Source: Desertivirga xinjiangensis (lineage in GTDB: Bacteria > Bacteroidota > Bacteroidia > Sphingobacteriales > Sphingobacteriaceae). From it: a stretch of DNA of 64,000 nt. This document shows, one piece after another, positions 12,074 to 20,596 of the stretch. Positions within the stretch are counted from its first letter, which is position 1. Each line of letters begins with the position of its first letter. The stretch is from assembly GCF_024436435.1 (NCBI RefSeq), contig NZ_JAFMZP010000006.1:62001-126000 (forward strand), written 5' to 3'. The position numbers were made by a program, and so were the translations under genes. The notes under the pieces are model-generated. The model made no database searches. It saw only the letters and a program-made list of their open reading frames with translations, and was not told the origin of the DNA.

Positions 12074-12081
12074 CAAAGATA
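12074..12081 (-). promoter_or_regulatory. -7 box of the GH2 beta-galactosidase promoter
   Basis: On the minus strand this reads TATCTTTG, matching the Bacteroidetes -7 consensus TAnnTTTG. It lies about 107 bases before the GH2 start and 20 bases downstream of the shared upstream element. Confidence 0.6.
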
Positions 12082-12100
12082 GAACTGGCTTCACGTGAAT

Positions 12101-12138
12101 TTTTATACCATGTTCTCTATATATTGTACAATCTTGCC
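12101..12138 (-). promoter_or_regulatory. Shared PUL activator-type element, copy a
   Basis: On the minus strand it begins GGCAAGATTGTACAAT, continues ATATAGAGAACATG and ends with TATAAAA. It aligns without gaps, apart from one short 3' shift in copy d, to elements at 29889-29926, 55246-55283 and 58821-58858. All four sit 19-20 bases upstream of a -7-like box, replacing the usual -33 region, which is where a class II activator would bind. Confidence 0.7.
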
Positions 12139-12151
12139 CTTGCTGGAAGAG

Positions 12152-12191
12152 CTAAAAAACGGGGAAAAGAATACTATTCCCTTCCCGTTTA
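12152..12191 (-). terminator. Rho-independent terminator after susD (12202-13764)
   Basis: On the minus strand a long imperfect hairpin (AAACGGGAAGGGAATA / TATTCTTTTCCCCGTTT) is followed by a run of Ts ending in TTTTAG. It lies within 50 bases of the susD stop, closing the susCD transcript before the GH2 promoter. Confidence 0.75.
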
Positions 12192-12201
12192 AAACAGAAA
12201 A

Positions 12202-13764
12202 CTACTTATAATCCTCATTTTGAACAAGGCTCGGATTATTCAGCAATTCGGTGGTTGGGAATGGCAATATGTAATTCCTCATTTCAAAAACCAGCGGAGT
12301 ATTAGCAGGATCTTTTAAGGTTGGTAGTTTAATATGTGCGATTCTCCAGCGTTTCAGATCATTATAACGCTGCCCTTCGAAGGCAAATTCCACCCTCCGT
12401 TCATGCCTGATATAATCGCGCAATAAATCTTTTGTATTATATTTTTGCTGAGCTACCGGAGGCATGTTAATACCGGGCCGGGCCCTAACCTCGTTGATGG
12501 CATTGTATACGGAGGCATCGGGTACTGCGAGTACCTCATTTTTAGCCTCGGCGTACATTAATAGTATGTCGGCATAACGCAGGTGTATAATGTCCTGGTC
12601 GGTTGAAACTGCTGAAGCCTGATCGAAGGGTCCGCGGGCCACATCTACATATTTTTCTACCAGGAAACCGGTTGCAGGTGCGGATGGGCTGTCATAAACT
12701 ACACCGGCAGCATTCCTCCATACCTCCCCTGGCAACTTTACGGTGAGATCCAGCCGGGGATCGCGGTTGGCATATGGAGCCAGCGGATTAAAAAGTGGCG
12801 ATTCTGAGGCCGGCCTGCCATCAGTCATCTCATAATCATCTGCAAGATCCTTGTAGGGCTGGATCAGTATATCTCTGATGAATTCAATATGTAGTCCCGA
12901 AGCACCAGGCGAAAGCCGGTGAGGATTACTTGGCCCAAGATACTGTGTAGCGAACATAATTTCGCTGTTTACATCAGCTGTTGCCTGGCCGGATGTTTTA
13001 AACAGGGCCGCATAATCATTCGAGAGCTTAAACTTTCCTGAAGCCGTACCCATAACCTGTTCTAAAACAGGAACAGCCTCCCCCCATTTCTGCTGTGTGA
13101 TCAAAACCCTTGCCTTCATTCCGAGAGCAGACCCTTTTACCGCATGACCATTGTATTTAATATCAGGCAGATTTGTTATCGCAAAATCAAGGTCCTCCTG
13201 GATAAAGGCATAAACTTCTTCCCTGGTACTTTTTTCAATTTTATATTCATCCAAAAGCTTGAAGTAGTTCCGGTAAATAGGTACTCCTCCAAAGGCCTGT
13301 ACCAGCTCGAAATAACCAAAAGCCCTTAAAAAACGAACCTCTGCTTTATATACATCCATAGCGGCATCGCTGATCGGCGCTTTGTCGACATTGTCCAGAA
13401 AATAATTACAAGATGATATTAAACGGTATGGACTGCTGAACATATTGGGTAAAGCTCCTCCTAATCCTGCACTGATACTTCCTGTTGCCATTTGAGGCAA
13501 ATTATTCTGGTTAGAGTTACCTGGTAATAAGTAGGCATTGTCAGTCAGTCCCTCGAGGTATATTCTTTCGTAACCTAAGAAGTTTTGCTGGAGCCTGGAA
13601 TATACACCTGCCAGGCCCGTTTTTACATCATTCTCATTAGCCCAGAAGATCTGACTGGAAACGCTGTTTAAAGGATTTTTTTCAAGAAAGTCTTTTTTAC
13701 ATGATACCGTACCTGTAAGCAAACCTGCCAAAAGGAGAACGGTCATTTTATATTGAGTTAGCAT
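12202..13764 (-). CDS. susD: SusD/RagB-family outer-membrane glycan-binding lipoprotein
   Basis: This SusD-type surface lipoprotein has a signal ending in the lipobox TVSC followed by KKDFLEKNPL, the classic SusD N-terminus. The N-terminal TPR-like region (about 60-250) includes VRFLRAFGYFELVQAFGGVP. The C-terminal SusD domain contains IIHLRYADILLMYAEA and FAFEGQRYNDLKRWRI. It caps the SusC pore and binds oligosaccharide. I chose the ATG at 13764 because AGGA lies 5-8 bases before it and it follows the SusC stop by 10 bases; an upstream ATG at 13788 would overlap susC and lengthen the signal. The glycan specificity cannot be read from sequence; the pectin context suggests a pectic oligosaccharide. 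Confidence 0.93.
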   Translation of the reverse strand: MLTQYKMTVLLLAGLLTGTVSCKKDFLEKNPLNSVSSQIFWANENDVKTGLAGVYSRLQQNFLGYERIYLEGLTDNAYLLPGNSNQNNLPQMATGSISAGLGGALPNMFSSPYRLISSCNYFLDNVDKAPISDAAMDVYKAEVRFLRAFGYFELVQAFGGVPIYRNYFKLLDEYKIEKSTREEVYAFIQEDLDFAITNLPDIKYNGHAVKGSALGMKARVLITQQKWGEAVPVLEQVMGTASGKFKLSNDYAALFKTSGQATADVNSEIMFATQYLGPSNPHRLSPGASGLHIEFIRDILIQPYKDLADDYEMTDGRPASESPLFNPLAPYANRDPRLDLTVKLPGEVWRNAAGVVYDSPSAPATGFLVEKYVDVARGPFDQASAVSTDQDIIHLRYADILLMYAEAKNEVLAVPDASVYNAINEVRARPGINMPPVAQQKYNTKDLLRDYIRHERRVEFAFEGQRYNDLKRWRIAHIKLPTLKDPANTPLVFEMRNYILPFPTTELLNNPSLVQNEDYK

Positions 13765-13774
13765 GATTCCTGTT

Positions 13775-16700
13775 TTAAAATTTAACATTCACTCCGAAAT
13801 TATAAATACGGGTTTGGGGGTATTGGGCAAAATTCCCTGTAGGATTTGCTCTTTCCGGATCACCACCTTCATATTTGGTAATAGTGAACAGATTATCCCC
13901 GGATACATATACGTTAATCCCGCTTGCTCCTACTTTTTTGGCAAGCAACAAGGGCAGGTCGTAAGAAACTATCAGGTTCTTGAGACGAAGGTAGGAGGCA
14001 TCCTGAAGGAAATATGTTGAAGCCGCATAGCTCTGAACGCCCGGATATCCCTGTAAATAAATGGCAGGCATGGTATTACTCCTGTTTTCTGGTGTCCAGG
14101 CATTTCTCCATTTGGTTGTTGGAGCGGCACCCTGGTGAAAAGGGTCAACACCCCAGCCTACAACCCTGCTCGCAATCCCTTCTACTCCCTGAAAAAATGC
14201 GTTGAGTGAAAACCTTTTGTATCCTAAGTTCAGTCCAAATGAATAAGTAAGATCCGGATACGCCCCGCCAACCACCTGCCGGTCGTTTGCATCAACATCT
14301 CCATCGCCATCAAGGTCCTTCATCTTTAGATCGCCCGGCTTAGGGTTCACATTCTCTGCATGAACGGGGACGTTAGGGTTATTAATGTCTTCCTCCTGGA
14401 AAATGCCATCCCATATATAGAGATAATGTGCCTCCCAGGGCAGTCCGGCCCTGCGGATGCTGGATCCCTCATTTGGAACGCGAATACTTAACACTTCGTT
14501 TTTTGCGGTGGAAAGCAAAACGTTTGCTCCGTAGGATATCTGACCTACTTTGTTTTGATGGCTAAGATTTAACTCAATTCCCCGATTGCGTAATTTTCCA
14601 TCATTTGTAGTTGGAGCAGCTAAACCCAGGCTTGAAGGGATTGGTTGCTGGGCGAGAATATTGTAAGTGGTTTTATTGAACCAATCGAATGTTATACCCA
14701 ATAATCCGTTACGAATATCAGCGTCCAATCCAAAATCAAGCACACGTGTCGACTCCCAGCGTAAAGATTGTTCTCGAAAAGCATTATTTACAGCGCCCTG
14801 TTGCAGGGTATTATTATCAAAAGAATAAAAGACATTATTAATAGCCAGGTTATCCTGGAAAAGATAAGTACCCACATCCTGGTTGCCGAGTTCACCATAA
14901 GAGGCACGCAGTTTTAAATTACTTAACCAGCTAAGTTTGTCTTTCAGAAACTTTTCTTCTGTTATTAACCACCCGGCTGACACGGAAGGAAAGGTTCCCC
15001 ATCGATACTCCGGTGATACCTTGGAGGTTCCATCGTGGCGTAGATTGGCTTCAAACAGATACTTGCCCTGAAAGTTGTAATTCACCCGCCCAAAGTATGA
15101 TCTTAAGGCCCATTCTGAAGGCCCGGCCAAGCTGGGCAAACGGGGGTGATTAAAATAAAGTGTTTCCCCGCTGGGAAGGTAGCCGGTTAAGTCTTCTAAA
15201 ACAGGAGCAGCAGAGTTCGTTCTTCTGCCGCGCAGGTTCTGGTTTTTATGTGATACCTGCTCATACCCCGCCAGAAACCGGAAATTATGATCTTTTCTAA
15301 ATGTGGTTTCATAGGTTAGCGTTGAATACACCGTAGGGTTTATAACCTTTGAATATTGGTCAGTAACGCCAAGAACATCAGGCCCGAAGGAGTTAAATGC
15401 ATGATCCGGATCAGAATCAGCTTTTTGAAACAAAAATGCCTGGTATGGACGCTGATACATCTTATAGTACTCGTCGGTATAATTCACGGCCACTTTTGTC
15501 GACCAGGTTAAGCCCTTTAACGGTTTAACATCTATGTAAGCCTGACCGTTCAAATTATATTCCTTGAAATTCTGATCGCCCATGGCATAATACTCCTGCG
15601 GATTACGGTTCCGGCCTTCAAAGGCATAAGCTTTTGAAGCCACCCGTCCACTACCATCAGGCAAAAATGGTCCATATAAGGGCCCGGCTGCGTAGATGGC
15701 AAGGGTCATACTTTCTCCTGTGAAGGGAGGCTCCTGCCTGTCTTTATAGGTTAGGTTGGCAGTAGTACCTATAGTAATATACTTATTTATTTCAGTGGAA
15801 TAATTTAGCAGACCGTTATATCTCTTGAATTTATATCCTTTGATCACTGCATCCTGGTTAAGATATCCAAGAGAGAGATTGTAAGTACTTTTTTCCGTGC
15901 CGCCTGACACTGAAAGATTGTGACTACTTACGGTGGCCGGGTTTATATAATAATCGACATTGTCAAAATTAGGGTATCGATTTCGGTCGGTCGCGTTACG
16001 ATACTTTTCAATCTCTTCTGGCTGGTATTGACCAGTTAAAGGATCAATGCCCTGACGTGTAGCTGCTGTATTAAACATCGTCATATATTCCGCGGAATTG
16101 GTTATCAGGTCTGGAAGTTCAGTTGGAGCATGACGACCTACGTTTAAACGGTAATTAAATACAGGTTTACCTTTTCTTCCCTTTTTTGTTGTGACTAAAA
16201 TTACGCCATTAGCACCCCTGGACCCATAGATCGCCGCCGAAGCCGCATCTTTTAAAACGGTTATATTTTCTATATCCTGGGGCGAAAGGTTATTGATCGA
16301 ACCGGTAACCCCGTCTATCAGTACCAAAGGTTGAATATTCGTGCCAGAACCAAAGGAGCCACGGCCGCGGATGATAAAGCTGGGATTATCCCTTCCCGGT
16401 TCTCCTGAAGGCTGGGTTACCTGCAAACCGGTGGCTCTGCCTTGCAACAAGTTGGCGGCGTTTGGAGCCGGACGTTCAGTTAAAGTCGTCCCGGAAACGG
16501 TAGATATTGAACCGGTTAAATTGACCCGTCTCTGCGTGCCGTATCCAACAACAACCACCTCTTCCAGTGCTCTGTTGTCGGTTCGAAGACTGACATTAAG
16601 TGAGGTTCGCCCTTCTAATGGCACTTCCTGCGAAATAAAACCGACATAGGTAAATACAAGGGTTGCATTAGCTGCAGGGACAGCGATCCGGAAATTTCCG

Positions 16701-16921
16701 CTTACATCCGTTGAGGTACTGACATCACCGCCTTTAACGGTTACGCTTACGCCCGGAAGTGATTCACCTTCGCTTGATGTTACTTGTCCTGTGATCGAAA
16801 TAGCGCCCTGGGCTCTTGTTTGATTTTGAGATATGAGAATGGAAAAGAACAGGGAAAAGAAGGCGCACAGAGCTCCCCTGTTCCCCATGTAACTAAAGGG
16901 ATTTAGTTTTAAAGTTTTCAT
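13775..16921 (-). CDS. susC: SusC/RagA-family TonB-dependent outer-membrane transporter
   Basis: This complete SusC-type receptor has 1048 residues. Order: N-terminal signal-anchor and signal peptide to about residue 38, carboxypeptidase-like regulatory domain (ISITGQVTSSEGESLPGVSV), TonB box-like segment EEVVVVGYGTQRR near 125, plug domain with LVLIDGVTG and KDAASAAIYGSRGANGVILV, then a 22-strand barrel ending in YNFGVNVKF. It imports oligosaccharides across the outer membrane using TonB energy, with the SusD lid encoded next to it. It is divergent from an IclR-family regulator, and its promoter region holds a 44-bp palindrome, so control by that regulator is likely. The 5' leader is about 240 bases long and contains an 11-bp hairpin. 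Confidence 0.95.
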   Translation of the reverse strand: MKTLKLNPFSYMGNRGALCAFFSLFFSILISQNQTRAQGAISITGQVTSSEGESLPGVSVTVKGGDVSTSTDVSGNFRIAVPAANATLVFTYVGFISQEVPLEGRTSLNVSLRTDNRALEEVVVVGYGTQRRVNLTGSISTVSGTTLTERPAPNAANLLQGRATGLQVTQPSGEPGRDNPSFIIRGRGSFGSGTNIQPLVLIDGVTGSINNLSPQDIENITVLKDAASAAIYGSRGANGVILVTTKKGRKGKPVFNYRLNVGRHAPTELPDLITNSAEYMTMFNTAATRQGIDPLTGQYQPEEIEKYRNATDRNRYPNFDNVDYYINPATVSSHNLSVSGGTEKSTYNLSLGYLNQDAVIKGYKFKRYNGLLNYSTEINKYITIGTTANLTYKDRQEPPFTGESMTLAIYAAGPLYGPFLPDGSGRVASKAYAFEGRNRNPQEYYAMGDQNFKEYNLNGQAYIDVKPLKGLTWSTKVAVNYTDEYYKMYQRPYQAFLFQKADSDPDHAFNSFGPDVLGVTDQYSKVINPTVYSTLTYETTFRKDHNFRFLAGYEQVSHKNQNLRGRRTNSAAPVLEDLTGYLPSGETLYFNHPRLPSLAGPSEWALRSYFGRVNYNFQGKYLFEANLRHDGTSKVSPEYRWGTFPSVSAGWLITEEKFLKDKLSWLSNLKLRASYGELGNQDVGTYLFQDNLAINNVFYSFDNNTLQQGAVNNAFREQSLRWESTRVLDFGLDADIRNGLLGITFDWFNKTTYNILAQQPIPSSLGLAAPTTNDGKLRNRGIELNLSHQNKVGQISYGANVLLSTAKNEVLSIRVPNEGSSIRRAGLPWEAHYLYIWDGIFQEEDINNPNVPVHAENVNPKPGDLKMKDLDGDGDVDANDRQVVGGAYPDLTYSFGLNLGYKRFSLNAFFQGVEGIASRVVGWGVDPFHQGAAPTTKWRNAWTPENRSNTMPAIYLQGYPGVQSYAASTYFLQDASYLRLKNLIVSYDLPLLLAKKVGASGINVYVSGDNLFTITKYEGGDPERANPTGNFAQYPQTRIYNFGVNVKF

Positions 16922-16991
16922 AACTTTGTTAATTGGTTAATTGATCGAGAATTAGCCTTCGTAAGTATTGATTGGCAGATCAACACTTAGG

Positions 16992-17014
16992 GCAGGGATA
17001 TTTAATATTCCTGC
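16992..17014 (-). promoter_or_regulatory. Hairpin in the susC 5' leader
   Basis: GCAGGGATATTTAATATTCC followed by TGC is a 23-base near-perfect palindrome (arms GCAGG/CCTGC and ATATT/AATAT). It lies 70-95 bases before the susC start, inside the predicted untranslated leader. It may affect mRNA stability or translation; no function is shown. Confidence 0.4.
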
Positions 17015-17169
17015 TTTTTATTCTGGATTTTTTTTCATGGCCATGTGTTTTTCATTTATCATTGGTTAACAAAAAAATAGTTCAGATACGAGGTAGGTTA
17101 CCAATTATACGGTATGCTGCTTCTGATTTAATTACTTTTCCTGAATTTGGTAGATTCGGTTTACTATTC

Positions 17170-17213
17170 AAATATAAATATATTTTTCAAATATGAAAAC
17201 TATATTTATATTT
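17170..17213. promoter_or_regulatory. 44-bp nested palindrome, probable IclR-family operator over the susC promoter
   Basis: Perfect 13-bp outer arms AAATATAAATATA (17170-17182) and TATATTTATATTT (17201-17213) share their centre with inner arms TTTTCA (17184-17189) and TGAAAA (17194-17199). A minus-strand -7 box TATATTTG (17169-17176) lies inside the left arm, so a bound regulator would touch the susC promoter; the IclR gene starts 84 bases to the right. The rest of the 375-base gap 16922-17296 holds only the leader hairpin and AT-rich sequence. Confidence 0.65.
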
Positions 17214-17296
17214 CTTTAATTGTACATAAAGACGAACATATTTGAATGTCCATTTAGTATGTTTGTCCGGATGTTTCCTAAACTGTCCAATTATTA

Positions 17297-18076
17297 ATGA
17301 AAGAAAAAGCCAACAAATACCAGGCTCCTGCACTAGATAAGGGTTTGGATATACTGGAGTACCTCTCATCCAAATCTGTTCCTCTTTCGCAAACTGAAAT
17401 TGCCGTTGGAATTGATAAAAGCCCAAACGAGATTTACAGAATGCTGATGAGCCTGGAAAGCCGTGGATATATTTTAAGAGATGAGATATCAGGGAAATAT
17501 CGTCTTTCGTTAAAACTCTATCACCTCTCACATCGGCACTCACCTATTGATGAACTTTGTAAAGCAGCGCAGTTTCCTTTAGAAGAGTTAGCGCAAACGG
17601 TACGGCAATCATGCCATCTCAGTGTTTTATATATGAATCAGGTAATGGTGGTTCTGCATGCGAAGAGCCCTGAACCAATTGCACTTTCTATAGAAGAAGG
17701 AAACCTTTTTCCTTTGCCCCTGACAGCTTCAGGTAAGATCCTGCTTGCTTATATGACAGATAAAGACCGCTTTTCGTCTCTTGAAAACAACAGTATTTAT
17801 AAAAGTTACAGTAAACAACAGAAAGAAAAGTTCCTCCAGTCTATCGATTTGATCCCAGACAATGGTTATTATATTAGAACGAGTGATCTGGCGGAAGGTG
17901 TGGTTGATATTGCTGTCCCTGTGAAACTAAATGGTTCTCGTATTATAGCCTGTATTACGGTTTCAAGGTTAACCACTTTGAATATCAACAAAGGTGTTGA
18001 GAATGAAGAGATCCTTCCTGAAGTTATTAGATGTGCGGAAAAAATTCAGAAAAAAATAGGTATGCTGGAGGGTTAA
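17297..18076 (+). CDS. IclR-family transcriptional regulator
   Basis: This is the only plus-strand gene. It encodes 259 residues with the two IclR domains. The N-terminal winged helix-turn-helix (about 12-75) contains ALDKGLDILEYLSSK, LSQTEIAVGIDKSPNEIYRM and LESRGYILRD. The C-terminal effector-binding domain (about 85-250) has LPLTASGKILLAYM and DLAEGVVDIAVPVKL, which match the family. It is divergent from susC across a 375-base gap containing a large palindrome. IclR members such as KdgR control pectin catabolism in enterobacteria. Use of an IclR protein beside susCD, where sensor kinases, AraC or sigma/anti-sigma pairs are more usual, is notable. The effector is unknown; a sugar acid from pectin would fit. 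Confidence 0.9.
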   Translation: MKEKANKYQAPALDKGLDILEYLSSKSVPLSQTEIAVGIDKSPNEIYRMLMSLESRGYILRDEISGKYRLSLKLYHLSHRHSPIDELCKAAQFPLEELAQTVRQSCHLSVLYMNQVMVVLHAKSPEPIALSIEEGNLFPLPLTASGKILLAYMTDKDRFSSLENNSIYKSYSKQQKEKFLQSIDLIPDNGYYIRTSDLAEGVVDIAVPVKLNGSRIIACITVSRLTTLNINKGVENEEILPEVIRCAEKIQKKIGMLEG

Positions 18077-18177
18077 AAATTAACTAAAGAAGAAGTTCTG
18101 TTTTTCTAAGCACACGCGCTGGCTGGGCACTAGCCATGGCTATTGATGACTCTATTATCCCCCAGACTGTCCTGGGA

Positions 18178-18267
18178 GTTAGCGCAGCGCTCTCAGGATT
18201 CATGAATAAAAAAGAGTCTCCGACTCGTTAAGCGCCATTCTTGATGCCTAATCGAGTCGGAGACTCT
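18178..18267. repeat. Dispersed repeat with perfect 15-bp hairpin between convergent genes
   Basis: AGAGTCTCCGACTCG (18213-18227) and CGAGTCGGAGACTCT (18253-18267) form a perfect inverted repeat with a 25-base loop. The flank TAGCGCAGCGCTCTCAGGAT with TCATGAATAAA recurs, in reverse complement and slightly changed, at 31193-31250. It lies between the convergent ends of the IclR gene and the GH78-like gene and could end both transcripts. The remainder of 18077-18371 is GC-rich and palindromic, with no gene seen. Confidence 0.7.
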
Positions 18268-18371
18268 CCTTCAATGGATAAATCCGTAGTAAGCAACCGG
18301 CACATTCCCCCTCACGACACTACGGACAGTGCGCACGCGCGCCGCGTGTGCAGACCAGGAATGATACCTGG

Positions 18372-20561
18372 TTACAACCGATACTTTACCACAAATTCCT
18401 TACCTTTTGGAATAGTGACCTCATAAATACCATTTCCTTTAGATTGTACATTCGCTCCTGCGACAGTGGGTTTAGTTTTACTCTTTAAGCGAAGCGTTCC
18501 GGTACCTGAAGGAGATTTAATCTTCACCTCAGAAGTACTGCAATAAACAGATATCTCCCCATCCGGCGTTGGAACCTTCCCTTCCATCCATTTTAAACCA
18601 CCCAGATTTGGTTCAGCTATCCATGTCTGGTAAGCTGGCGAAAGCGGTTTAACACCCAGATAATATTTTCCAAGGAGATACAAAGGACTTGCCCCCCAGG
18701 CATGGCAAAGACTTTTGCCGAATTTACGCCCGTACATTTCATAGTGCTCGGCACCTTTTTTTGCAGGATTATATTCTTCCCAGAAAGAAGTAGCACCAAG
18801 TTTAAGCATGCCACCCCAGTAATCTTTCATTTCTTTCAACACGTAGGACTGCTCTCCCATGGCACATAAAGCTTCCAGCTCATAAAAACGCATGTAAGGT
18901 GTCATGATCTTTTGGATCTTGTCGTTTAACAGTACATGCTGCTTAACCTGTTGCTTTTGTGATTCTGTAAAGTAGTTGAAAAAGATTCCAAACATATTCG
19001 CATACCGGGTAACATTGTCCGTTTGCTTACCGTCAACCCTGCTATGCACCAAAGCATGCTTTTCATCATTCCAGTAGTTAGCAAAGATCTTTGTTTTCAT
19101 CTCCTCTGCCAGTTGCTTATAGCGCGTTGCTCCGGCGGCATCCTTCGCAATATCTGCACTAATGGCCATGGCTTCCAGGCTTCTAGCCAAGAGTAATTGT
19201 TCGAAGCTAACTTCTCCTTTTTTACTTAAACCATCTGCCCAGTCGATAAATACCCAGTCGCCCGCCAGGCCCTCCATCATTCCATTTTTGTTCCTGCGCG
19301 ACAGGCAGTACTCCATCAGGCTCTGCATACGCGGATAGAATTGTTGAATGAAGTTCTTATCACCTGTATAGAGATAGTAATCATAGATACCAATAAACCA
19401 GTAGAAGGTATAATCCATAATGGTGTTAATATGGCTCGTTACCGGATCTTTTCCTCTTAAAGCAAGGGTAGTACGCGTTACGGAAGGAGAATCAAAGAGC
19501 AGATAATAGTTCATCAGGTAGCTTTGATAAGCATCACCCGACCAGATCCAGCGATCTCTTTTAATTCCGTCGATAAAAAACTCCCGGGTGCTTAAGTGGA
19601 AAGTATATTTAGCCACATCATAGATCCGGTTAATTTCCTGGTCGGAACAGCGGAATCCTCCCCTATCAGCTACGGGCAAATACTCGTATAACATCGACAC
19701 AGAGTCGAGCGACATACCCTGAGGGAGTTTCACGTTTACATAACGGAATGCTTTCGTCAACTCAGTCGTTGAATCTCTCTTCTGGAGAAAGTTCACGTCG
19801 AGCATGTCCAGGGTTTCGGCATGTTCTTCGGATAAAGCTTCTTCTTTAGATTCTCCGTAATAGATCTCAACCTTTCCTGTACCCTTTAGTCCATGAAGTC
19901 TTACATAGCCGAAAGTTTCTCTTCCAAAATCAAGCAACTGCGATTGAGATTTCCTTTCTACTTTCACGGCAGATTGCGGCTTTGTTGCCAGAGTAAACTT
20001 CGACGGAGGTGTAGATGGGCTGTCAAAATTCCAGGATGCAGCTTTTAACCAGGTAGTACCCGATTGATCGGATGCTTTCCCCGACTGGTCAATCCATTCT
20101 TTATCTTCAAAAGTAACCAGCCATGTCGAGTCGGACACAACATTTTTTCCTTTTACATAGATCGCCGGGACTCTGTCCTGGCAAAATACCTTCAGGCTCA
20201 CTTTATGTTTTCCCGCTGGAATAGTGATCTTTTTAGGATATCCAAAAAAGGCTTTCCCATCGACCTTTACGTTATACTGCCCTTCCACATAGAGTTCGGC
20301 CTCTTCAGCTTCTTTTAGATCAAACACCTTATGGAAATCAATAAGTACGTAATGATTATCGAGTTTCCAGAATGGAGGCAGAAATGATCCCCTTTCGGTT
20401 CTGCGATTTTGCATTTTGTTACTAAGCCACACTTCAAAATCACCAGGATACCATATCCAGGTTGCTTTTGACTGTGACTGGGCCAATTGAGGAAGAAAAA
20501 CACTTAGCAACAGTATACAGCTAAGTATGATTTTTTTTGAATTTACAATTTTTGAGCTCAT
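18372..20561 (-). CDS. GH78-like alpha-L-rhamnosidase, short form, secreted
   Basis: This 729-residue protein begins with a signal peptide (core IILSCILLLSVFLPQLAQSQ). N-terminal beta-sandwich modules (about 30-300; LLDFGRETFGYVRLHGLKGT is typical) precede an (alpha/alpha)6 barrel (about 305-640). The catalytic region DGIKRDRWIWSGD (331-343) is the GH78 segment usually written DCPxRDExxGW. A C-terminal beta-sandwich ends the protein. It is shorter than the 920-residue GH78 copies in this window. The expected activity is hydrolysis of terminal alpha-L-rhamnose from pectic or related oligosaccharides. It is the last gene of the 29786-18372 block, with a 35-base gap to the SSS symporter. The family call is firm; the linkage is not known. 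Confidence 0.85.
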   Translation of the reverse strand: MSSKIVNSKKIILSCILLLSVFLPQLAQSQSKATWIWYPGDFEVWLSNKMQNRRTERGSFLPPFWKLDNHYVLIDFHKVFDLKEAEEAELYVEGQYNVKVDGKAFFGYPKKITIPAGKHKVSLKVFCQDRVPAIYVKGKNVVSDSTWLVTFEDKEWIDQSGKASDQSGTTWLKAASWNFDSPSTPPSKFTLATKPQSAVKVERKSQSQLLDFGRETFGYVRLHGLKGTGKVEIYYGESKEEALSEEHAETLDMLDVNFLQKRDSTTELTKAFRYVNVKLPQGMSLDSVSMLYEYLPVADRGGFRCSDQEINRIYDVAKYTFHLSTREFFIDGIKRDRWIWSGDAYQSYLMNYYLLFDSPSVTRTTLALRGKDPVTSHINTIMDYTFYWFIGIYDYYLYTGDKNFIQQFYPRMQSLMEYCLSRRNKNGMMEGLAGDWVFIDWADGLSKKGEVSFEQLLLARSLEAMAISADIAKDAAGATRYKQLAEEMKTKIFANYWNDEKHALVHSRVDGKQTDNVTRYANMFGIFFNYFTESQKQQVKQHVLLNDKIQKIMTPYMRFYELEALCAMGEQSYVLKEMKDYWGGMLKLGATSFWEEYNPAKKGAEHYEMYGRKFGKSLCHAWGASPLYLLGKYYLGVKPLSPAYQTWIAEPNLGGLKWMEGKVPTPDGEISVYCSTSEVKIKSPSGTGTLRLKSKTKPTVAGANVQSKGNGIYEVTIPKGKEFVVKYRL

Positions 20562-20596
20562 TATCAGAGAGTTATATTGGTATGTTTACGTACATG

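Noticed and set aside
17187-17543. Minus-strand open frame of 118 codons opposite the start of the IclR gene
   Set aside because: It is antisense to a well-supported regulator, its product has no recognisable features, and it runs through the palindromic promoter region.
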